Counted from the first letter of the stretch, positions 1-8,732 are shown. The stretch: DNA of 64,000 bases from Paracoccus rhizosphaerae (GCF_026162645.1 NZ_JAOTBE010000009.1:1-64000); one strand, 5' to 3'. Notes: generated by a model not told the origin, from the sequence alone. Made by a program: numbers and translations.

Positions 1-215
1 CGGACCTCATGCCCCAGTGCTGCCAGCGTCCGTCCCATGTGATGAGCGCCGCAACACGCCTCCATAGCCATGATGCAGGCCGGCAGCTTCGCCGCGAAGG
101 CGATGACGCCGTCACGACGCATTCGCCGTCACACTGTCACAATCCCCATGCCGTCAAGACCGGCGATGCTGCAGCTGTCCTTGCCCAGGTCGATGCCAAC
201 GATCACAAGGCTCAT
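1..215 (-). pseudogene. IS110-family transposase, N-terminal fragment with in-frame stop
   Basis: Reading the minus strand from the ATG at 215 gives a start typical of IS110-family DEDD transposases: MSLVIVGIDLGKDSC, with the first catalytic Asp at residue 9. After an in-frame TGA at 131-129 (codon 29) the same frame continues with RRMRRDGVIAFAAKLPAC and MEACCGAHHMGRTL, the usual continuation of that family. The TGA replaces what is probably an arginine CGA, a single C-to-T change. The gene runs off the left edge, so the rest is unseen. Purine-rich AGGAAGGAG lies just upstream of the ATG. I infer a dead or decaying insertion-sequence copy; family assignment is by remembered motif and is quite secure. 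Confidence 0.8.
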
Positions 216-284
216 GATCCGCTCCTTCCTCCATCGAACACCGACATCCTGCACAAAGACCGCCGGCAGGGATGGGCCATCCAT

Positions 285-305
285 GAAGGGGGCGTGGCCC
301 CCTTC
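285..305 (-). terminator. Hairpin downstream of the cyclophilin operon
   Basis: GAAGGGGGC and GCCCCCTTC form a perfect 9-bp stem with a 3-nt loop, 22 nt beyond the stop codon of the periplasmic cyclophilin gene. There is no following U-tract on the minus strand, so it may act as an mRNA 3' stabiliser or a weak terminator. Confidence 0.5.
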
Positions 306-326
306 TTCAGGTTCGGTTGCGGAGCT

Positions 327-944
327 TCAGGCGCCTTCGTCCTCGGCGTTCTGGATGGTGACGTCCAGCATGTAGTCCGGTTCCTCGACCGCGCCATTGG
401 CGGCGGCGTCGCCCTTCTTGATGCTGTCCAGAACCTCCCATCCCTCGATCAACTGGCCGACGACAGTGTACTGGCCGTCCAGGAACTGCGCCGGGGCCAG
501 GTCGATGAAGAACTGGCTGTTGGCGCTGTTCGGATCGGCAGCGCGGGCCATGCCGACGGTGCCGCGGTCGAAGGTCGCGTCACTGAACTCGGCCTCGAGG
601 TCGGGCAGATCCGACCCGCCCATGCCGGCCATCGAGGTGTCGCCACCCTGCTGGCCGTTCGCGACGTCGCCGGTCTGCGCCATGAAGCCGTCGATGACGC
701 GGTGGAACACCACGCCGTCATAGGCGCCCTGTTCCGTCAGCTCGACCAGGCGGGCGACGTGGTTCGGGGCCAAGTCTTCGCGCAGATCGAGGACCATCGT
801 GCCCTTGGAATTACCCTCGGCGTCAGCGACCTCGATGACCATGTTCGGGCCTTCGGTGTCCTCGACCTCGGGGTTGGTGCCCTGAGCCAGAGCGGCAGAG
901 GTGCCAAGCGCCAGGACGGCGGGGATCAGGACAAACTTATGCAT
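327..944 (-). CDS. Periplasmic cyclophilin-type peptidyl-prolyl cis-trans isomerase
   Basis: A 205-residue cyclophilin. Residues 1-20 form a signal peptide ending in ALA before Q, so the enzyme should act in the periplasm, isomerising Xaa-Pro bonds of exported proteins. The cyclophilin core runs from about residue 35 to 200 and carries VFHRVIDGFMAQTGDV (active-site Arg in FHR) and NSANSQFFIDL. A family-typical insertion rich in Gly/Asp follows the first motif. Its ATG at 944 lies inside the 3' end of the upstream cyclophilin gene (8-nt overlap), so the two are almost certainly co-transcribed and translationally coupled. Closely related to its neighbour, suggesting an old tandem duplication with different localisation. 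Function is secure; substrates are unknown. Confidence 0.93.
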   Translation of the reverse strand: MHKFVLIPAVLALGTSAALAQGTNPEVEDTEGPNMVIEVADAEGNSKGTMVLDLREDLAPNHVARLVELTEQGAYDGVVFHRVIDGFMAQTGDVANGQQGGDTSMAGMGGSDLPDLEAEFSDATFDRGTVGMARAADPNSANSQFFIDLAPAQFLDGQYTVVGQLIEGWEVLDSIKKGDAAANGAVEEPDYMLDVTIQNAEDEGA

Positions 945-1443
945 CGGCGGCCACCTTCACGCTGATCATACGGTCGGGCTGCGCGGGCGGCTCGCCGCGG
1001 GCGATCTTGTCGACATGCTCCATCCCCTCGATGACGCGGCCATAGACGGTGTACTGGCCGTTCAGGAAGTGGTTGTCGCTGAAGTTGATGAAGAACTGGC
1101 TGTTCGCGCTGTTGGGGTTCTGCGAACGCGCCGCGCCAAGCGTCCCGCGGTCATGCGGCAGCTTCGAGAATTCGGCCGGCAGGTCCGGCTTGTCCGAACC
1201 GCCCGTACCGGCGCGGCCGGGGTTGTAGCCTTTTTCCATGTTGGCATGGGCCACGTCGCCGGTCTGGGCCATGAAGCCGTCGATCACGCGGTGAAAGGCG
1301 ACGTTGTCGTAGGCGCCGGCGCGGGCCAGTTCCTTCATGCGCTCGGCATGCTTGGGGGCGACATCGTTCAGCAGCTCGATGACGACGGGGCCGTCCTTCA
1401 GCTCGATGATGATGGTGTTCTCGGGGTCTTTGATATCGGCCAT
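937..1443 (-). CDS. Cytoplasmic cyclophilin-type peptidyl-prolyl cis-trans isomerase
   Basis: A 168-residue cyclophilin without a signal peptide, hence cytoplasmic. The open frame extends upstream, but the ATG at 1443 (MADIKDPEN) is preceded by AAAGGAGG at good spacing and matches the normal start of the family. Motifs: FHRVIDGFMAQTGDVA around residue 50, the GTGGSDKPDL loop, and NSANSQFFINF around residue 105. The gene is the first of a two-gene operon with the secreted paralogue and is divergent from pgk across about 170 bp, which must contain promoters for both directions. It corresponds to PpiB-type enzymes; I leave the symbol blank because two paralogues are present. Confidence 0.93.
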   Translation of the reverse strand: MADIKDPENTIIIELKDGPVVIELLNDVAPKHAERMKELARAGAYDNVAFHRVIDGFMAQTGDVAHANMEKGYNPGRAGTGGSDKPDLPAEFSKLPHDRGTLGAARSQNPNSANSQFFINFSDNHFLNGQYTVYGRVIEGMEHVDKIARGEPPAQPDRMISVKVAADA

Positions 1444-1615
1444 GAGGCCCTCCTTTGACAGGTTCTCCCCTTGATCTAGGGGCTTGCCCGGCGAAGGGCA
1501 ACGCGCGAAACCGTGACGCCGCCCGACCGGCAAGATCGTGCGAGGTCGGGCGCAGTTGACGGCGGCCGCCCCATGCGGGACAACCCTGCCAACCTCAGAC
1601 CGGAAGGAAGCAAGG

Positions 1616-2818
1616 ATGACCAGGTTCCACACGATCGACGACATGGACCTTGACGGAAAGGTGGTGCTGACCCGCGTCGACGTGAACGTGCCCGTCGAGG
1701 CCGGCCGCGTGACCGACACCACGCGCATCGACAAGATCGTGCCCACGGTCAAGGATATCCAGGCCAAGGGCGGCATCCCTGTCCTGCTGGCGCATTTCGA
1801 CCGTCCCAAGGGCAGGCGCGTCGAAAGCATGAGCCTGAAGCAGATCATCCCCGCGCTGGAGGCGGCGCTTGGCCAGCCGGTGGTGTTTGCCGAGGATTGC
1901 ATCGGCGGCCCCGCCAAGCGCGCCGTCGCTGCGCTGGAGCCGGGGCAGGTCGCGCTGCTGGAGAATACCCGCTTCCACGGAGGCGAAGAGGCCAACGACG
2001 CCACCTTCGCGGCCTCGCTGGCCGCCCTGGGTGGCGCCTATGTCAACGATGCCTTCTCGGCGGCGCACCGGGCTCATGCCTCGACCGAGGGGCTGGCCCG
2101 GCTGCTGAACGCGGGCGCGGGCAGGCTCATGGAGGCCGAGCTGAAGGCGCTGGACGCAGCCCTGGGCAATCCGCAGCGGCCGGTGATGGCCGTGGTGGGC
2201 GGGGCCAAGGTTTCGACCAAGCTGGAGCTGCTGGAGAACCTGGTCGAGAAGGTTGATCACCTGGTGATCGGCGGCGGCATGGCCAACACCTTCCTGGTCG
2301 CGCAAGGAATCGAGGTCGGCAAGTCGCTGGCCGAACGCGACATGGCCGACACCGCCCGCGCGATCATCGACAAGGCCGCGGCGACGGGCTGTCGGATTCA
2401 CCTGCCGGGCGACATCGTCGTGGCGCGCGAATTCAAGGCCGGTGCCGCGTCCGAGACGCTGCCGGTCGATCAGTGCCCGGTCGACGCGATGATCCTGGAC
2501 GCGGGTCCCGAAACTGTCGAGGCGCTGCGCCAGGCGATGACCGCCTGCCGGACGCTGATCTGGAATGGCCCGCTCGGTGCCTTCGAGATCGAGCCGTTCG
2601 ACCGCGCCACCAATGCGGCGGCGCAGGCTGCGGCGGAGCTGACGCGCAATGGCGGCCTGATCTCGGTCGCCGGCGGCGGCGACACCGTGGCGGCGCTGAA
2701 CAAGGCGGGCGTCGCCAGTGATTTCACCTTCATCTCGACCGCAGGCGGCGCCTTCCTCGAGTGGATGGAAGGCAAGGAGCTGCCGGGCGTGGCGGCGCTG
2801 GAAAGTTCGAAGCGCTAG
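1616..2818 (+). CDS. pgk: Phosphoglycerate kinase
   Basis: A 400-residue phosphoglycerate kinase, the ATP-forming step of glycolysis between 1,3-bisphosphoglycerate and 3-phosphoglycerate; cytoplasmic. Full family length. Visible motifs: RVDVNVP near the N terminus (substrate-binding arginine and aspartate), GGAKVSTK about residue 200, WNGPLGAFE about residue 320 and the nucleotide-binding GGGDTVAAL near residue 360. The frame is open further upstream, but the ATG at 1616 has GGAAGGAAG 5 nt before it and gives the usual [12 protein letters not shown] start. Aldolase fba lies 460 bp downstream in the same direction, with a small opposed gene between, so the two glycolytic genes are neighbours but probably not one operon. 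Confidence 0.97.
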   Translation: MTRFHTIDDMDLDGKVVLTRVDVNVPVEAGRVTDTTRIDKIVPTVKDIQAKGGIPVLLAHFDRPKGRRVESMSLKQIIPALEAALGQPVVFAEDCIGGPAKRAVAALEPGQVALLENTRFHGGEEANDATFAASLAALGGAYVNDAFSAAHRAHASTEGLARLLNAGAGRLMEAELKALDAALGNPQRPVMAVVGGAKVSTKLELLENLVEKVDHLVIGGGMANTFLVAQGIEVGKSLAERDMADTARAIIDKAAATGCRIHLPGDIVVAREFKAGAASETLPVDQCPVDAMILDAGPETVEALRQAMTACRTLIWNGPLGAFEIEPFDRATNAAAQAAAELTRNGGLISVAGGGDTVAALNKAGVASDFTFISTAGGAFLEWMEGKELPGVAALESSKR

Positions 2819-3069
2819 AGTTCCGTCCGGCCGGGGACGGCGTCCCCGGCCGATGGTGCGTTCGGGGCAAGCTGCGCGCCTGCCTCGTATCCCGTCAGCA
2901 GCTTCAGCCACTGCTTGTAGGCCATTGGCGGCAGAACCCGCTCGGGCGTGTCGGCGGCCATCTGGGGTGCGGTTTCAGTTAGTGATTGGCCGCCGGGCAC
3001 GGCCGGGCGGACCGGCAGGACATCGGTCCGGGGCAGCTGGTAATGCGCAAGGCTGGTCGTCAGCCGCAT
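2815..3069 (-). CDS. Small conserved-looking hypothetical protein
   Basis: An 84-residue protein of unknown function. I chose the ATG at 3069 ([13 protein letters not shown]) because CAGAGGAGAGGG lies just upstream; an in-frame ATG at 3096 would add nine residues. No signal peptide, membrane span or recognised motif is visible; the middle has [16 protein letters not shown]. It faces pgk and their stop codons share the palindrome CTAG (2815-2818). Its last 12 or so codons coincide with a strong hairpin that could serve as the pgk terminator, so the C-terminus is constrained by RNA structure. Position between pgk and fba suggests, weakly, a link to carbon metabolism. Confidence 0.55.
   Translation of the reverse strand: MRLTTSLAHYQLPRTDVLPVRPAVPGGQSLTETAPQMAADTPERVLPPMAYKQWLKLLTGYEAGAQLAPNAPSAGDAVPGRTEL
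2828..2852 (+). terminator. GC-rich hairpin after pgk
   Basis: CGGCCGGGGAC and GTCCCCGGCCG form an 11-bp perfect stem with loop GGC, starting 10 nt after the pgk stop. No U-tract follows. It lies within the 3' coding end of the opposed small gene. Confidence 0.5.
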
Positions 3070-3211
3070 GGTTTCCCTCTCCTCTGGACGGTTCACAAGA
3101 CCAGATATGCTGAAAACTTCTGTCGTAATCGACTTCTGTTTTCATAGAATTTTACCGGCTCCGTCGAAGGCGATTGACGCGGTGGAGCGTCATTTCTCAG
3201 GTGACGGACAT

Positions 3212-3225
3212 TGTTAGCGTAACCA
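3212..3225 (+). promoter_or_regulatory. TGTTAGCG-type imperfect palindrome upstream of fba
   Basis: TGTTAGCGTAACCA, 57 nt before the aldolase ATG, contains GTTA-GCG-TAAC, one base shorter than the GTTAGCGCTAAC palindrome that LacI-family regulators often recognise in alphaproteobacteria. A similar half site occurs before atpH at 10424. The assignment as an operator is an inference. Confidence 0.3.
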
Positions 3226-3281
3226 GCATTGATGCGGGTCCGACGCATGCTATCCAACGGCCACACCAAAGGAGAAGACAC

Positions 3282-4208
3282 ATGCAGATGACCGATACGG
3301 TGCGCCGCATCCTGGCCAACTACGAAGGCGAGACGCCGGGCGTAAAGGCGCAGCTGGCGCGGATGCTGATGACGGGCCAGCTGGCCGGCACCGGCAAGAT
3401 GATCATCCTGCCCGTGGACCAGGGGTTCGAACACGGCCCGGCGCGGTCATTCGCGCCGAACCCGGCCGGCTATGACCCGCACTATCACTACCAGCTGGCG
3501 ATCGACGCCGGGCTGAACGCCTATGCCGCGCCCCTTGGCATGATCGAGGCGGGGGCCGACACATTCGCGGGTCAGATCCCGACCATCCTGAAGGTCAACA
3601 GCGCCAACAGCCTGATGTCGAACACGGCGGGCAAGAATCAGGCTCTCACCGCATCGGTGGACGACGCGCTGCGGCTTGGTTGCGCGGCGATCGGCTTCAC
3701 GATCTATCCGGGCTCGGACATGGCGCTCGACATGTTCGAGGAGATCGTCGAGATGCGCAAGGAGGCCGCCGCGAAGGGCGTGGCCACCGTCATCTGGTCC
3801 TATCCGCGGGGCGAGGCGATCACGAAGGATGGCGAGACGGCCATCGACGTCGCCGCCTATGCCGCCCAGATCGCGGCGCTGATCGGCGCCCATATCATCA
3901 AGATCAAGCTGTCGACCGACCACCTGATGCTCCCCGAGGCCAAGAAGGTCTATGAGGAGAAGGGCATTGATATCGCCACCCAGGCAGCCCGCGTCCGACA
4001 CTGCATGGAGGCAAGCTTCGGCGGGCGCCGGATCGTCGTCTTCTCGGGCGGCGCGGCCAAGGGCGCCGATGCCGTTTTCGACGACGCCCGCGCGATCCGC
4101 GACGGCGGCGGCAACGGGTCGATCATCGGTCGCAACAGCTTCCAACGCTCGCGCACCGACGCGCTTGAGATGCTGCAGAAGCTGGTCGATATCTACAAGG
4201 GCGCCTGA
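3282..4208 (+). CDS. Class I fructose-bisphosphate aldolase (DhnA/FbaB type)
   Basis: A 308-residue archaeal/DhnA-type class I aldolase that cleaves fructose 1,6-bisphosphate to two triose phosphates through a Schiff base. Motifs: GKMIILPVDQGFEHGP near residue 40, IGFTIYPGSD, TVIWSYPRG, and HIIKIKLSTDH near residue 205, which should contain the Schiff-base lysine; the phosphate-binding FSGGAAKG and IIGRNSFQR follow. The ATG at 3282 has AAAGGAGAAG 4 nt upstream. The frame continues upstream but without a ribosome site. It is the last intact gene before two kilobases of mobile-element debris. Belongs with pgk in glycolysis/gluconeogenesis. Confidence 0.95.
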   Translation: MQMTDTVRRILANYEGETPGVKAQLARMLMTGQLAGTGKMIILPVDQGFEHGPARSFAPNPAGYDPHYHYQLAIDAGLNAYAAPLGMIEAGADTFAGQIPTILKVNSANSLMSNTAGKNQALTASVDDALRLGCAAIGFTIYPGSDMALDMFEEIVEMRKEAAAKGVATVIWSYPRGEAITKDGETAIDVAAYAAQIAALIGAHIIKIKLSTDHLMLPEAKKVYEEKGIDIATQAARVRHCMEASFGGRRIVVFSGGAAKGADAVFDDARAIRDGGGNGSIIGRNSFQRSRTDALEMLQKLVDIYKGA

Positions 4209-4789
4209 ACCCGTCCTCTGGTCGCGCGTCGCACGTTTGGCGGGGCGCGGCCAGATCGAAGCGTGCCGGTCAAGCAGCGCCCGCCGCTGGACCATCCGGG
4301 CGCTGCATGCGGAGGCATCAGAACAGCAACAGTCCCCTGCCGGTGACGCAATATCTCTAACTTCATCAGGCTTATCGCTGGTGTAGCGGCGATGGTTGAT
4401 ACACGGGTAAAAGCAGAGGGTGATAGGCTGCGATGCGCCATAGCGTTGAGCCGTGTATGGAGCTCGCCGCGCTCTCGCCCATGATGGGCCTGATGATCCG
4501 CGCAGGGCTTACCACTTAGCACATTGATGGCTTTTTCGAGTGAGAGCTTTCCCGCTGAGTCTCCGTCACGATAGGATCCGATGTATCCTACCAGCAGAAG
4601 CTTTCCTGGTGGTGGGCAGAATGGCCTGCGCATAGCACAGTTGTTACCGCTGCGAGGCCGGTATCTCATGCCGCGACAACGGCATCAGTCACGAAGCCGA
4701 ACTGGAATGCGGTGGCATAAGTAGCACTTTGGCTAAATGAACACTCTGCACGTTCGGCAGCACAGCAAAACCTGCACGACGTGTATCGT
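4209..4789. other. Non-coding or decayed DNA, nothing recognised
   Basis: About 580 bp after fba. The base composition drops toward AT compared with the flanks, and the open frames (the longest on the minus strand, 4193-4669) show no codon-usage fit to the host and no motif I recognise. A short inverted repeat AGGAT/ATCCT sits near 4573-4589. It leads into a series of transposase remnants, so it is probably part of an old insertion. Confidence 0.5.
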
Positions 4790-5150
4790 TCTACTCAGAC
4801 CAGTCGCATGCAGGGCATGTGCGGCTGTCGACAACGTCGCGTACGAGGCTGACGCCAACAAGACACGCATCGTCAGCGTCTTCTAGCGGACTACGACAGC
4901 AGGCGATCGGCTCGCGGGATCCCGTTGCATCGACGTCGAAGACACTGCACGACCTGGGCAGCGGCGGCGAGGGGTGCGGCATCTTGCTTTGGCCTGCCGC
5001 ATGCAAGAACCCGCCCCACGAGACCGGGTCTGCGCAGATTCCACTCCGCCGAAGCGCGGCTCATCGAAATGATCGAGGATAGGATCGACGCGTCGTATCG
5101 ATAGAATGGCGGAGGAAATCTGTTGTCGTCACCGGCTCGGCCTGACGACG
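4790..5150 (+). pseudogene. Possible decayed IS5-family transposase 3' part
   Basis: Weak and scattered likeness to the C-terminal half of IS5-type DDE transposases on the plus strand: VAYEADANK near 4836-4862 resembles the AYDAD motif, and the stretch near 5060-5105 (LIEMIEDR then a TCGTATCGATAG-like run) resembles the LIEMFFGRIKDWRRIATRYDR region with deletions. Stops and frameshifts interrupt all frames. This is a tentative call. Confidence 0.3.
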
Positions 5151-5162
5151 TGACCTGCCCCA

Positions 5163-5513
5163 CTAAAGTGGTCCGGTGTCAGTCTTAGCCATGAGACGAC
5201 TGGGAGCTATGGTCGGGATGGCCGGCGAAGCGGCTTTGGATGGCGAAGCCGGCCATTGCACGACCTCCGGAGCTGGCGGCCGATAAGCCGGTGATGAGTG
5301 CGGGCGTCTGGTATGCAATACTTGTGCCATTCCTCGATGACGATCCGCGCTTCGGTTGAGCTGTAGAAGATTTCCTCGTTCAGCAACTCGCCCCTAGGCT
5401 TCGCGTTGAAGCTTTGACAAAAGCTGTTCTTCCAAGGCGATCACCAGGTCAACATAGACCTTTGCACCGACCGCGGCCATCCCGTCCCGAACCGCCATGG
5501 CAAAGCACTCCGG
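5163..5513 (-). pseudogene. IS3-family transposase (OrfB) C-terminal remnant
   Basis: Minus-strand fragments in sequence order: GPECFAMAVRDGMAAVGAK (after the DNG of the DDE motif), PWKNSFCQSFNA, GELLNEEIFYSSTEARIVIEEW, containing the final catalytic Glu of the DDE triad in the usual ENGYxESFNARLRDELLN context, then in another frame RPHSSPAYRPPAPEVVQWP, the standard IS3 C-terminus, ending at a TAG at 5165-5163. At least two frameshifts separate the pieces, and the part upstream of DNG is missing. The element is dead. The assignment to IS3 rests on well-known motifs. Confidence 0.8.
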
Positions 5514-5517
5514 ACCA

Positions 5518-5626
5518 TAGCATGTTGGGAACGAAGCGCTGAAGCAGGCTATGGCCGCGTGCGTAGCCCTCAAGTTGCGCAGCAGACCGCCATGACCTTC
5601 TCCGGCGTGTTCTCCCCAACATGCTA
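5518..5626. repeat. 109-bp segment bounded by a 12-bp perfect inverted repeat
   Basis: TAGCATGTTGGG at 5518-5529 is exactly inverted at 5615-5626 (CCCAACATGCTA). The two arms lie at the broken ends of the opposed IS3 and IS481 transposase fragments, both truncated just before the DNG of their DDE domains. The 85 bp between them are not recognised. It may be a small terminal-inverted-repeat element or the scar of a recombination event. Confidence 0.6.
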
Positions 5627-6003
5627 CGGAGTCCACTTCACAAATCGAAACTGCGATGCAAGCGCCTTCGAGCACATCTTTGACCGCGTATGCCGGGAAC
5701 AGGAGATCGAGCACAGGCTGAGAGAAGTGAAGGATCCTTGGACAAATGGTCAGGTAGAGCTAGTGAACCGCACGATCAAGCAAGCAACCGTCTAGCGCTT
5801 CCATTACGCCCGTCATAACCAGTTCCACACCCACCTGCGGACTTCATATCCGCCTATAACTTTGCGCGCCGGCTCAAGACCCTCGGGAGCCATAGTCCTT
5901 AAACCCATGGCGGATCAGGGCTGGCCCTTACGCCCTTTGGATACATCTGCAAGATCTGGACATGCGAGCCAGACAGATTCATCCTAAACTCAATCCAGCA
6001 GAT
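5627..6003 (+). pseudogene. IS481-family transposase C-terminal remnant
   Basis: The plus strand reads GVHFTNRN, HIFDRVCREQEIEHRL, DPWTNGQVELVNRTIKQATV, then a TAG where a lysine is expected, then in the same frame RFHYARHNQFHTHL, then after a frameshift ISAYNFARRLKTL and finally PFGYICKIWTCEPDRFI up to about 6003. This is the second half of an IS481-type integrase core, with the last catalytic Glu in NGQVE. A stop, at least one frameshift and loss of the 5' half make it non-functional. It points towards clpA, whose 3' end is 230 bp further on. Confidence 0.82.
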
Positions 6004-6234
6004 GCCGCGACGGAACACCTGGTTTCGTGTATTGTCGATTGCGTAAGGATGCTGCCTCGGCCGCGGCTAGAGGTCTAGCAGCGCCTTGCATATCGGCTTC
6101 TCTGTGCTTGTTACACTCGATCAGACCTGAATACCCGCACGGGAAGAGCCTGCGAAAGCGTCCACCCCGATGTGGGGCAGACGCAGCTTTTTTGTCGGTA
6201 GCAGGGTTGGACGGGCGGATGAAGCCGTACCGCC

Positions 6235-8556
6235 CTATTCGGCCGTCAGCAGCGGCGTCTTGGACCTGCCGATACGGGGAGCGTCGGGGCCGGTGATGTC
6301 GAAGACGGGCTTGTCATCCTCGATCTTGACCACGACAACGCCACCCTTGGTCAGGCGACCGAAGAGCAACTCCTCGGCCAGAGGCTTCTTGATGCTCTCT
6401 TGAATGACGCGCCCCAGCGGGCGGGCGCCCATGCGGTCGTCGTAACCCTTCTCAGCCAGCCAGTTCGCGGCTTCCGGGGTCAGTTCAATGTGGACATTCC
6501 GGTCCATCAGCTGAGCCTCGAGCTGCAGCACGAACTTTTCGACCACATGGATCACCACGTCACGCGACAGCGGCGCAAAGCTGATGATCGCGTCCAGGCG
6601 GTTACGGAACTCTGGCGTGAAGGTCCGCTCAATCGCGGCGGTATCCTCGCCCTCGCGACGGTCGCGGCCAAAGCCGATGGCCGCCTTGGCCTGATCCGCA
6701 GCCCCAGCGTTCGAGGTCATGATCAGCACCACGTTTCGGAAATCGACCGTCCGGCCGTTATGGTCGGTCAGGCGCCCGGCATCCATGATCTGCAGCAGGA
6801 TGTTGAAGACGTCGGGATGCGCCTTCTCGATCTCATCCAGCAGCAGGACGCAGTGCGGGTGCTGGTCCACGCCGTCCGTCAGCAGACCGCCCTGATCGAA
6901 ACCGACATAGCCTGGAGGCGCGCCGATCAGGCGGCTGACGGCGTGCTTCTCCATGTATTCAGACATGTCGAAGCGGATCAGTTCGACGCCCAGGCTGGCG
7001 GCCAGCTGCTTGGCAACTTCGGTCTTGCCGACGCCGGTCGGGCCCGCAAACAGATAGTTGCCGATGGGCTTCTCCGGCTCCCGCAGACCGGCCCGCGCCA
7101 GCTTGATCGCGCTGGACAGCGCATCGATGGCGTTGTCCTGGCCGAAAACCACCCGCTTCAGCGCCGCGTCCAGATCCCGCAGAACCTCGGCATCGTTCTT
7201 GCTGACGTTTTTGGGCGGGATGCGGGCAATCTTGGCCACCACGGCCTCGATCTCCTTAGGGCTGATGGTCTTGCGGCGCTTGCTTTCGGCCACTAGGTGC
7301 TGGGCCGCACCTGCCTCATCGATAACATCGATGGCGCTGTCGGGCAGCTTGCGGTCGTTGATGTAGCGGCTGGCCAGTTCGACCGCCGACTTGATCGCAT
7401 CATTCGTGTAGCGCAGGTCGTGATGTGCCTCGAAATGCGGCTTCAAGCCCATGAGGATCTTAATCGTGTCGGGCACAGAGGGCTCATTCACGTCGATCTT
7501 CTGGAACCGCCGCGACAGGGCGCGGTCCTTCTCGAAGTGCTGGCGATATTCCTTATAGGTGGTCGAGCCCATGCAGCGCAGCTTGCCACCCGCCAGCGCG
7601 GGCTTCAGCAGGTTCGAGGCATCCATGGCACCGCCAGACGTCGCGCCCGCGCCGATTACCGTGTGGATCTCGTCGATGAACAGGATCGCGTCGGGATGCG
7701 CCTCGAGTTCCTTGACTACGGCCTTCAGCCGCTCCTCGAAGTCGCCGCGATACCGGGTTCCCGCCAGAAGCGCACCCATGTCCAGCGAGAAGATCGTGGC
7801 CCCGGCCAGCACGTCCGGCGTCTCGCCACGAGTGATCTTTAGCGCCAGCCCCTCGGCGATGGCTGTCTTGCCGACACCAGGGTCGCCCACCAGAAGCGGG
7901 TTGTTCTTGCGACGGCGGCAAAGAACCTGGATCGCGCGCTCGACCTCGGCCTCGCGGCCGATCAGCGGGTCCACGTCGCCCTTTTTGGATTTCGCGTTCA
8001 AATCGACGCAGTATTTGCCAAGGGCCGTCTCGTCCTTCTGCTCCTGCGCGGTCTCCTGCTTCTGCTCGATGGGTTCATCGGAGCCCGCGACTTTCCGGGG
8101 TTCGTTGAAGCTGGGGTTCTTGGCGACGCCATGCGCGATGAAGTTGACCGCGTCATAGCGGGTCATGTCCATCTCCTGAAGGAAATACGCAGCGTTCGAT
8201 TCGCGTTCGGCAAAGATGGCGACCAGCACGTTGGCGCCCGTGACCTCTTGCCGGCCCGAGCTTTGTACATGGATCGCGGCACGCTGGATCACGCGCTGGA
8301 AGGCCGCCGTCGGCACGGCCTCCGAGCCGTCGACGTCGGTGATGAGGGTGGAAAGGTCATCTTCGATGAAATCGCTGATGGTCTTGCGCAGCTCTTCCAG
8401 GTCCACGTTGCAGGCGCGCATGACCTTGACCGCATCGGGTTCCTCGGTCAGGGCCAGCAGCAGGTGTTCCAGCGTCGCAAGCTCGTGTCGATGTTCGTTC
8501 GCCAGCGCGAGCGCCTGGTGAATGGCCTGTTCCAGAGAGGTCGAGAAACTTGGCAC
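6235..8556 (-). CDS. clpA: ATP-dependent Clp protease ATP-binding subunit ClpA
   Basis: A 773-residue class I AAA+ unfoldase that delivers substrates to ClpP. Order of parts: N-terminal Clp repeat domain (1-145, adaptor docking), first AAA module with GDPGVGKTA at about 224 and Walker [10 protein letters not shown] at about 292, second AAA module with GPTGVGKTE at about 505 and [15 protein letters not shown] at about 573, then the IGFGRD loop near 640, where ClpA/ClpX proteins carry the ClpP-docking IGF/L tripeptide. Lack of a long middle coiled-coil separates it from ClpB. A clpS gene, often next to clpA, is not adjacent on either side here. The gene ends against the mobile-element debris. 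Confidence 0.97.
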   Translation of the reverse strand: MPSFSTSLEQAIHQALALANEHRHELATLEHLLLALTEEPDAVKVMRACNVDLEELRKTISDFIEDDLSTLITDVDGSEAVPTAAFQRVIQRAAIHVQSSGRQEVTGANVLVAIFAERESNAAYFLQEMDMTRYDAVNFIAHGVAKNPSFNEPRKVAGSDEPIEQKQETAQEQKDETALGKYCVDLNAKSKKGDVDPLIGREAEVERAIQVLCRRRKNNPLLVGDPGVGKTAIAEGLALKITRGETPDVLAGATIFSLDMGALLAGTRYRGDFEERLKAVVKELEAHPDAILFIDEIHTVIGAGATSGGAMDASNLLKPALAGGKLRCMGSTTYKEYRQHFEKDRALSRRFQKIDVNEPSVPDTIKILMGLKPHFEAHHDLRYTNDAIKSAVELASRYINDRKLPDSAIDVIDEAGAAQHLVAESKRRKTISPKEIEAVVAKIARIPPKNVSKNDAEVLRDLDAALKRVVFGQDNAIDALSSAIKLARAGLREPEKPIGNYLFAGPTGVGKTEVAKQLAASLGVELIRFDMSEYMEKHAVSRLIGAPPGYVGFDQGGLLTDGVDQHPHCVLLLDEIEKAHPDVFNILLQIMDAGRLTDHNGRTVDFRNVVLIMTSNAGAADQAKAAIGFGRDRREGEDTAAIERTFTPEFRNRLDAIISFAPLSRDVVIHVVEKFVLQLEAQLMDRNVHIELTPEAANWLAEKGYDDRMGARPLGRVIQESIKKPLAEELLFGRLTKGGVVVVKIEDDKPVFDITGPDAPRIGRSKTPLLTAE

Positions 8557-8705
8557 GGTCGTCTCCTGTCAGTCGGCTGGCGGTATGGGCCTGACGTTGC
8601 CCACCTGCCCAGACTGTCACGATGCATTTAAGATTTGGTGGATTTCGCCCGGCATCAAGTGGTTTTTCCGTCAGATGCCACGTTTTTCCCACGGTTGAGG
8701 CAGAT

Positions 8706-8732
8706 GTGATGTCGCATAGCCCTCATTTCAAG
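8706..8732 (-). promoter_or_regulatory. Candidate RpoH-type promoter for clpA
   Basis: On the minus strand a perfect CTTGAAA (8732-8726) is followed after 12 nt by GACATCAC (8713-8706), which shares the CAT core of the heat-shock -10 (CCCATNTA). It lies about 150 nt before the clpA start. The -10 match is partial, so this is tentative. Confidence 0.3.

Noticed and set aside
9-965. 318-codon open frame on the plus strand
   Set aside because: It is antisense to the periplasmic cyclophilin gene and the IS110 fragment; the protein has no fold-like pattern and arises from high GC.
1595-2911. 438-codon frame antisense to pgk
   Set aside because: Mirror of the pgk coding frame with Arg/Gln/Gly-rich composition.
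4193-4669. 158-codon minus-strand frame in the mobile-element debris
   Set aside because: No recognisable motif, no ribosome site, mixed codon use; treated as decayed DNA.
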